Shown: positions 6,803 to 9,010 of the stretch, piece by piece
How positions within the stretch are numbered: position 1 is the stretch's first letter
Layout of the letters: every line of letters starts with the position of its first letter
From: Clostridiaceae bacterium
Lineage (GTDB): Bacteria; Bacillota; Clostridia; DSM-8532
DNA: 9,010 nucleotides
Reading direction: 5' to 3'
Assembly: GCA_012727625.1 (NCBI GenBank)
Contig: JAAYGP010000019.1
Location: forward strand, 1 to 9,010
Position numbers and translations under genes: made by a program
The notes under the pieces: model-generated
Seen by the model: only the letters and a program-made list of their open reading frames with translations
Told to the model about the DNA's origin: nothing
Databases searched by the model: none

Positions 6803-6868
6803 AATATCTCACTCCTTTGTGGTCTTTGATACGGGATTTCTCCCTCCCACGTTCGCTGAGGCAGTAGA

Positions 6869-7294
6869 CTAATCCTCAACTACAACGCCCATACTTCTTG
6901 CCGTTCCGGCAACCATACTCATTGCTACTTCAATGCTTCCGGCATTTAAATCCGGCATTTTCATCTCAGCAATATTTCTCAGGTCTTCCTTTGAAATTTT
7001 CGCTACCTTGTCGCGTTGAGGAACACCTGAACCTTTTTCTATTTTGCACGCTTTTTTAATGAGCACGGCTGCAGGCGGAGTTTTCGTTACAAAAGTAAAA
7101 GATCTGTCTGCATAAACCGTAATAATAACCGGAATAATCAGCCCGGCATCCTTTGCCGTTTTTTCATTGAATTCCTTGCAGAATCCCATAATGTTGACAC
7201 TGTGTTGTCCTAAAGCTGGTCCAACCGGTGGTGCAGGTGTTGCCTTTCCTGCGGGTATTTGTAGCTTTACATAGCCCACGACTTTTTTTGCCAT
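6869..7294 (-). CDS. rplK: 50S ribosomal protein L11
   Basis: Binds the GTPase-associated region of 23S rRNA, helps factor turnover and is needed for RelA-type stringent signalling; thiopeptide antibiotics bind at its rRNA interface. 141 residues, the standard length, from the ATG at 7294 with GGAGGT 8 bases upstream. An in-frame start nine codons earlier precedes that site and is rejected. The N-terminal domain shows VKLQIPAGKATPAPPVGPALGQH at about 8-30, with the conserved proline pair, then NIMGFCKEFN. The C-terminal rRNA-binding domain ends GTARSMGVVVED. The usual GQHGVNI is GQHSVNI here, a minor change. It heads the rplK-rplA unit and has a structured leader of about 230 bases after nusG. 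Confidence 0.97.
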   Translation of the reverse strand: MAKKVVGYVKLQIPAGKATPAPPVGPALGQHSVNIMGFCKEFNEKTAKDAGLIIPVIITVYADRSFTFVTKTPPAAVLIKKACKIEKGSGVPQRDKVAKISKEDLRNIAEMKMPDLNAGSIEVAMSMVAGTARSMGVVVED

Positions 7295-7311
7295 AATGGT
7301 CCACCTCCCAG

Positions 7312-7335
7312 AAAAAATCACTGCCGAGTAGGCAG
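7312..7335 (-). promoter_or_regulatory. Short hairpin plus T-run directly before the rplK ribosome site
   Basis: CTGCC and GGCAG (7321-7325, 7331-7335) form a 5-bp stem with a 5-base loop, followed on the minus strand by TGA and six T, then the GGGAGG of rplK. AAT/ATT can extend the stem across a 2-base bulge. It resembles a weak attenuator, or a helix-bulge-helix site of the kind L1 binds. Seen as structure; the role is inference. Confidence 0.35.
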
Positions 7336-7373
7336 ATTCAAAAGGATGATTTTAAACTTATCATACCTTTGTT

Positions 7374-7439
7374 CATAAGCTGTAATTTTGTTTTATGACC
7401 GATTTTCCATGCTGAAAAATCAATGTTTTACAGCTTATG
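7374..7439 (-). repeat. Nested inverted repeat between nusG and rplK
   Basis: Perfect 12-bp arms CATAAGCTGTAA and TTACAGCTTATG (7374-7385, 7428-7439) enclose 42 bases that hold a second hairpin, GATTTTCC/GAAAAATC (7401-7408, 7414-7421). The result is a two-tier stem in the rplK leader or the nusG 3' region. No T-run follows on either strand, so it is not a classical terminator. There is no obvious target duplication to mark it as a miniature transposon. Confidence 0.6.
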
Positions 7440-7525
7440 TATATATATAATTCCTTGCTTTTATAATTAAGAAGCAAAGAATGTATATGCCGATAATCAT
7501 ATCAACCGGAATGCCCGTTAATATT

Positions 7526-8047
7526 TTACAGTTTCTGGATCTGGGTAAATTCCAGCTCCACAGGAGTTTCCCGTCCAAACATCGAAATGGAAACCCGTAC
7601 TTTTTTTCTATCCATGCTGATTTCTTCAACAGTACCGATAAAGCTTTCCAATGGCCCGTCAATAACTCTCACGCTATCTCCGACCTCATAGTCAACAACC
7701 GTTTCAAACTGTTCAACACCCATGGCTTTGATTTCTTCGTCAGACAATGGAACCGGTTTGGAACCGGGCCCTACAAAGCCAGTCACGCCTCTGGTATTTC
7801 TGACAATATACCAGGATTCATCGTTAATTATCATTTTGACAAGAACATAACCGGGAAACACTTTTTTCAGCGTGACCTTTTTCTTTCCGTCCTTAATCTC
7901 GATTTGCTCTTCCATGGGAACAACAATCTCTTCAATATAATCCCGCAAATGAGGGTTGTTTTCTATTATTTTTTCCAAATTCGCTTTAACTTTGTTCTCA
8001 TAACCTGAATAGGTATGAACAACATACCAGTATGCTTCTTCAGCCAT
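7526..8047 (-). CDS. nusG: Transcription termination/antitermination factor NusG
   Basis: Binds RNA polymerase beside the clamp, controls pausing and elongation, and links to Rho or the ribosome. 173 residues from the ATG at 8047. The N-terminal NGN domain starts AEEAYWYVVHTYSGYENKVK and includes KKVFPGYVLVKM at about 77-88 and WYIVRNTRGVTGFVG at about 94-108. The C-terminal KOW domain has VGDSVRVIDGPLESFIGTVEEI at about 132-153. Length and motifs are normal. An in-frame GTG fifteen codons earlier would give an unusual N-terminus and lies upstream of the ribosome site, so the ATG is preferred; its ribosome site is oddly distant and is described separately. It follows secE after 57 bases, the common secE-nusG pair. 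Confidence 0.96.
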   Translation of the reverse strand: MAEEAYWYVVHTYSGYENKVKANLEKIIENNPHLRDYIEEIVVPMEEQIEIKDGKKKVTLKKVFPGYVLVKMIINDESWYIVRNTRGVTGFVGPGSKPVPLSDEEIKAMGVEQFETVVDYEVGDSVRVIDGPLESFIGTVEEISMDRKKVRVSISMFGRETPVELEFTQIQKL

Positions 8048-8079
8048 GCTTTTTTCGGAGCGATGCTCCTGCCCTCCTT
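8048..8079 (-). promoter_or_regulatory. Distant nusG ribosome site bridged by a hairpin
   Basis: AAGGAGG (8079-8073) is the only strong ribosome site before nusG, but it lies 25 bases from the ATG. In between sits GGAGC-ATC-GCTCC (8069-8057), a 5-bp hairpin with a 3-base loop. Folding it out leaves about 12 bases, near the usable range. No other in-frame start lies at normal distance. Confidence 0.55.
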
Positions 8080-8104
8080 TTTCCGTTGGCACTATGCTTT
8101 GTGT

Positions 8105-8323
8105 TTATAAAAACACAAGCTTATACAGGTAGCCTAATACGGCATCAAGGATCCATATCACTCCACCCAGCAAAAGACATACCATCAATACTATAACAGT
8201 ATTATTTATTACCTGGTTTCGTGTAGGCCAAATTACTTTCTTTAATTCAGAGTGTACATCCTTGGCAAACCTGATCAGCTTCTTAAAAATATTGGGTTTT
8301 TTTTGTTGCTGTTGCTCAGCCAT
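8105..8323 (-). CDS. secE: Preprotein translocase subunit SecE
   Basis: Small essential membrane subunit that clamps SecY in the SecYEG protein-export channel. 72 residues from the ATG at 8323, which has GGGAG 8 bases upstream; an in-frame TTG five codons earlier overlaps that site and is rejected. The N-terminus is polar and Gln-rich (MAEQQQQKKPN). It is followed by the amphipathic surface helix KLIRFAKDVHSELKKVIWPT (about 13-33), with the conserved ELKKVxWP motif. A single transmembrane helix spans about 38-62 (TVIVLMVCLLLGGVIWILDAV). This single-span form is usual outside Enterobacteria. It sits between rpmG and nusG, as in most bacteria. Confidence 0.96.
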   Translation of the reverse strand: MAEQQQQKKPNIFKKLIRFAKDVHSELKKVIWPTRNQVINNTVIVLMVCLLLGGVIWILDAVLGYLYKLVFL

Positions 8324-8353
8324 AAATACATCTCCCAACCTGTATTGTAATTT

Positions 8354-8359
8354 ATTATA
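8354..8359 (-). promoter_or_regulatory. Possible -10 element before secE
   Basis: A perfect TATAAT on the minus strand lies 30 bases before the secE ATG, but no acceptable -35 is found at 16-18 bases. A 6-bp hairpin GCGTAT/ATACGC (8378-8399) sits just upstream. Expression from the rpmG promoter would also reach secE. Confidence 0.25.
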
Positions 8360-8486
8360 CCCTTATTGGTTAAATAAGCGTATTGGTTTTTGTATACGCC
8401 AAACATTTTATAACATTTGGAAAAATCCATTAATCACTTTACTTATGCCATTTTGTAAAAACTAGCTTAGTTTGTAGCAGAGGATT

Positions 8487-8529
8487 CCGTCCATAATAAA
8501 AAAAATCTATTTGGTTTCCTTATGGACGG
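8487..8529. repeat. 10-bp inverted repeat straddling the rpmG stop codon
   Basis: Perfect arms CCGTCCATAA (8487-8496) and TTATGGACGG (8520-8529) with a 23-base spacer. One arm is inside the last rpmG codons; the other is just past the stop. The spacer carries the stop codon and an 8-T run on the minus strand. Because the T-run lies in the loop, not after the stem, this is not a standard terminator. Confidence 0.5.
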
Positions 8530-8656
8530 TATGTTTCCGGCAAAATCTGCAATATTTATTCATTTCCAGCCTGTCCGGATCATTTTTCTTATTTTTCATT
8601 GTGTCATAATTTCTCTGCTTGCATTCTGTACAAGCCATTGTAATTTTGACTCTCAT
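8507..8656 (-). CDS. rpmG: 50S ribosomal protein L33, zinc-ribbon type
   Basis: Small protein of the large ribosomal subunit near the E site. 49 residues from the ATG at 8656, the normal length. MRVKITMACTECKQRNYDT opens the protein, and two CxxC pairs (C9/C12 and C36/C39) give the zinc-binding form; Firmicutes often also carry a cysteine-free paralogue used under zinc shortage, which is not in this window. The end HKETK is typical. AAGGGGTG precedes the ATG by about 9-10 bases. In-frame upstream starts would add 20 residues foreign to the family and are rejected. It heads the rpmG-secE-nusG group, with a near-consensus promoter about 120 bases upstream and a T-rich leader. Confidence 0.96.
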   Translation of the reverse strand: MRVKITMACTECKQRNYDTMKNKKNDPDRLEMNKYCRFCRKHTVHKETK

Positions 8657-8745
8657 ATGCGCCACACCCCTTATATATCGCTTATGTAATAGATTAATCA
8701 TACGAAATCTGCACAAAAACTTTTAAGCAAAATAAAAAAATCCAT

Positions 8746-8769
8746 AAAAAAAAGCTTTATATGCAAAGC
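8746..8769 (-). promoter_or_regulatory. Hairpin and T8 run at the 5' end of the rpmG transcript
   Basis: GCTTT and AAAGC (8769-8765, 8758-8754 on the minus strand) form a 5-bp stem with a 6-base loop, followed by eight T. It looks like a small terminator but begins at or within one or two bases of the predicted transcription start, which would be too early for normal termination. It may protect the 5' end or cause pausing. Confidence 0.4.
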
Positions 8770-8776
8770 AGGATTA

Positions 8777-8805
8777 AGTTTAACATACTTTGTCACTTGT
8801 GTCAA
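8777..8805 (-). promoter_or_regulatory. Promoter of rpmG-secE-nusG
   Basis: A perfect -35 TTGACA (8805-8800) and TAAACT (8782-8777) are separated by 17 bases, with an extended -10 TG one base before the hexamer. The predicted start is near 8770. A 16-bp dyad, TTGTGTC-AA-GACACAA (8797-8812), overlaps the -35 and could be an operator. Confidence 0.75.
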
Positions 8806-8845
8806 GACACAACTTTGCGGCACAGCTCTGAAGTCTGATCGATTT

Positions 8846-8884
8846 ATGATAATGTCTCATTGTACCACACATGATTATGTCCTA
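8846..8884 (+). repeat. Pair of 14-bp direct repeats, possible IS end
   Basis: ATGATAATGTCTCA (8846-8859) and ATGATTATGTCCTA (8871-8884) agree at 12 of 14 positions and start 25 bases apart. They precede the transposase-like frame at 8940. Spaced direct repeats are typical transposase-binding sites near IS ends; no partner end can be seen in the window. Confidence 0.4.
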
Positions 8885-8939
8885 CCTGAAAAGTATAGTA
8901 TAATAAAACTTTCATATCTTATGTAAAGGGTGGTTACAA

Positions 8940-9010
8940 TTGAGAAAGGTTGAATTGACAATGGAAGAAAATAATAAATACCTAACTATTTGCACAATAT
9001 CTTTTAGCAT
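8940..9010 (+). CDS. Possible transposase N-terminus (partial or broken)
   Basis: A plus-strand frame from the TTG at 8940 (GGGTGG 6 bases upstream; TATAAT at 8899-8904) is open to the window end for 23 codons. It begins MRKVELTMEENNKYLTI. From memory, (M)xKVELTMxExxKY is the opening of a clostridial family of helix-turn-helix plus DDE/rve transposases. In those the next residues are lysine-rich and lead into the HTH (KKLVETNGNK-like). Here they read CTISFS instead. Either this is a divergent member or the gene is interrupted at about 8990. The direct repeats upstream support an IS end. With only 71 bases, the call is tentative. Confidence 0.4.
   Translation, partial: MRKVELTMEENNKYLTICTISFS

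Noticed and set aside
8324..8506. tRNA-Trp gene, sometimes found between rpmG and secE
   Set aside because: No T-arm TTCGA motif or acceptor stem could be found on either strand.
8698..8745. Possible 15-codon leader peptide (starting MDFFILLKSF) in the rpmG leader, minus strand
   Set aside because: No ribosome site; the residues follow from T-rich DNA.
1..9010. CRISPR array or clustered defence system
   Set aside because: No regularly spaced direct repeats and no cas, restriction-modification or toxin-antitoxin genes were seen.

Overview
The window looks like chromosomal DNA from a Gram-positive, low-to-moderate GC anaerobe of the class Clostridia. I infer this from the gene families, the strong AGGAGG-type ribosome binding sites, a Firmicutes-type L10 leader, a 49-residue zinc-ribbon L33 and an Acetivibrio/Ruminiclostridium-like flavour of the proteins. 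The species is not determined. Almost every real gene lies on the minus strand, so transcription runs from right to left.

Right part (about 8.8 kb down to 4.8 kb): a translation and transcription-elongation block, read as rpmG (L33) - secE - nusG - rplK (L11) - rplA (L1) - rplJ (L10) - rplL (L7/L12). A near-consensus promoter (TTGACA-17-TAAACT) precedes rpmG. A second clear promoter (TTTACA-17-TAGAAT) lies between rplA and rplJ. It drives an L10-leader RNA whose core motif is followed by a strong hairpin and T-run, i.e. an autoregulated attenuator for rplJL. Structured leaders also lie before rplK and nusG.

Middle part (about 3.3-4.8 kb): an accessory patch that interrupts the expected gene order. 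rplL is normally followed by rpoB-rpoC. Here a short terminator-like hairpin follows, then a plus-strand remnant of an IS200/IS605-type TnpA transposase (C-terminal piece with the catalytic-Tyr helix), then a CbrC/UPF0167-family cysteine-rich gene. Next come what look like the first codons and RBS of a sugar ABC transporter ATPase gene, cut off at the cbrC boundary, and then about 580 bp of AT-rich DNA without a recognisable gene.

Left part (about 3.3 kb to 1): lysA (diaminopimelate decarboxylase), der (double-domain ribosome-assembly GTPase, best read from a TTG start) and the 5' part of plsY (acyl-phosphate:glycerol-3-phosphate acyltransferase), which runs off the window.

Right edge: a divergent plus-strand reading frame starts at 8940 with an N-terminus like that of a helix-turn-helix/DDE transposase. 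It is preceded by two near-identical 14-bp direct repeats that could be an IS end. The ribosomal block is therefore flanked on both sides by transposon traces. I saw no CRISPR array, tRNA, rRNA or complete mobile element. Nothing here clearly amounts to a new multi-gene system. The points most worth a second look are the broken rplL-rpoB neighbourhood with its CbrC cargo, the hairpin-bridged ribosome binding site of nusG, and the nested inverted repeat before rplK.
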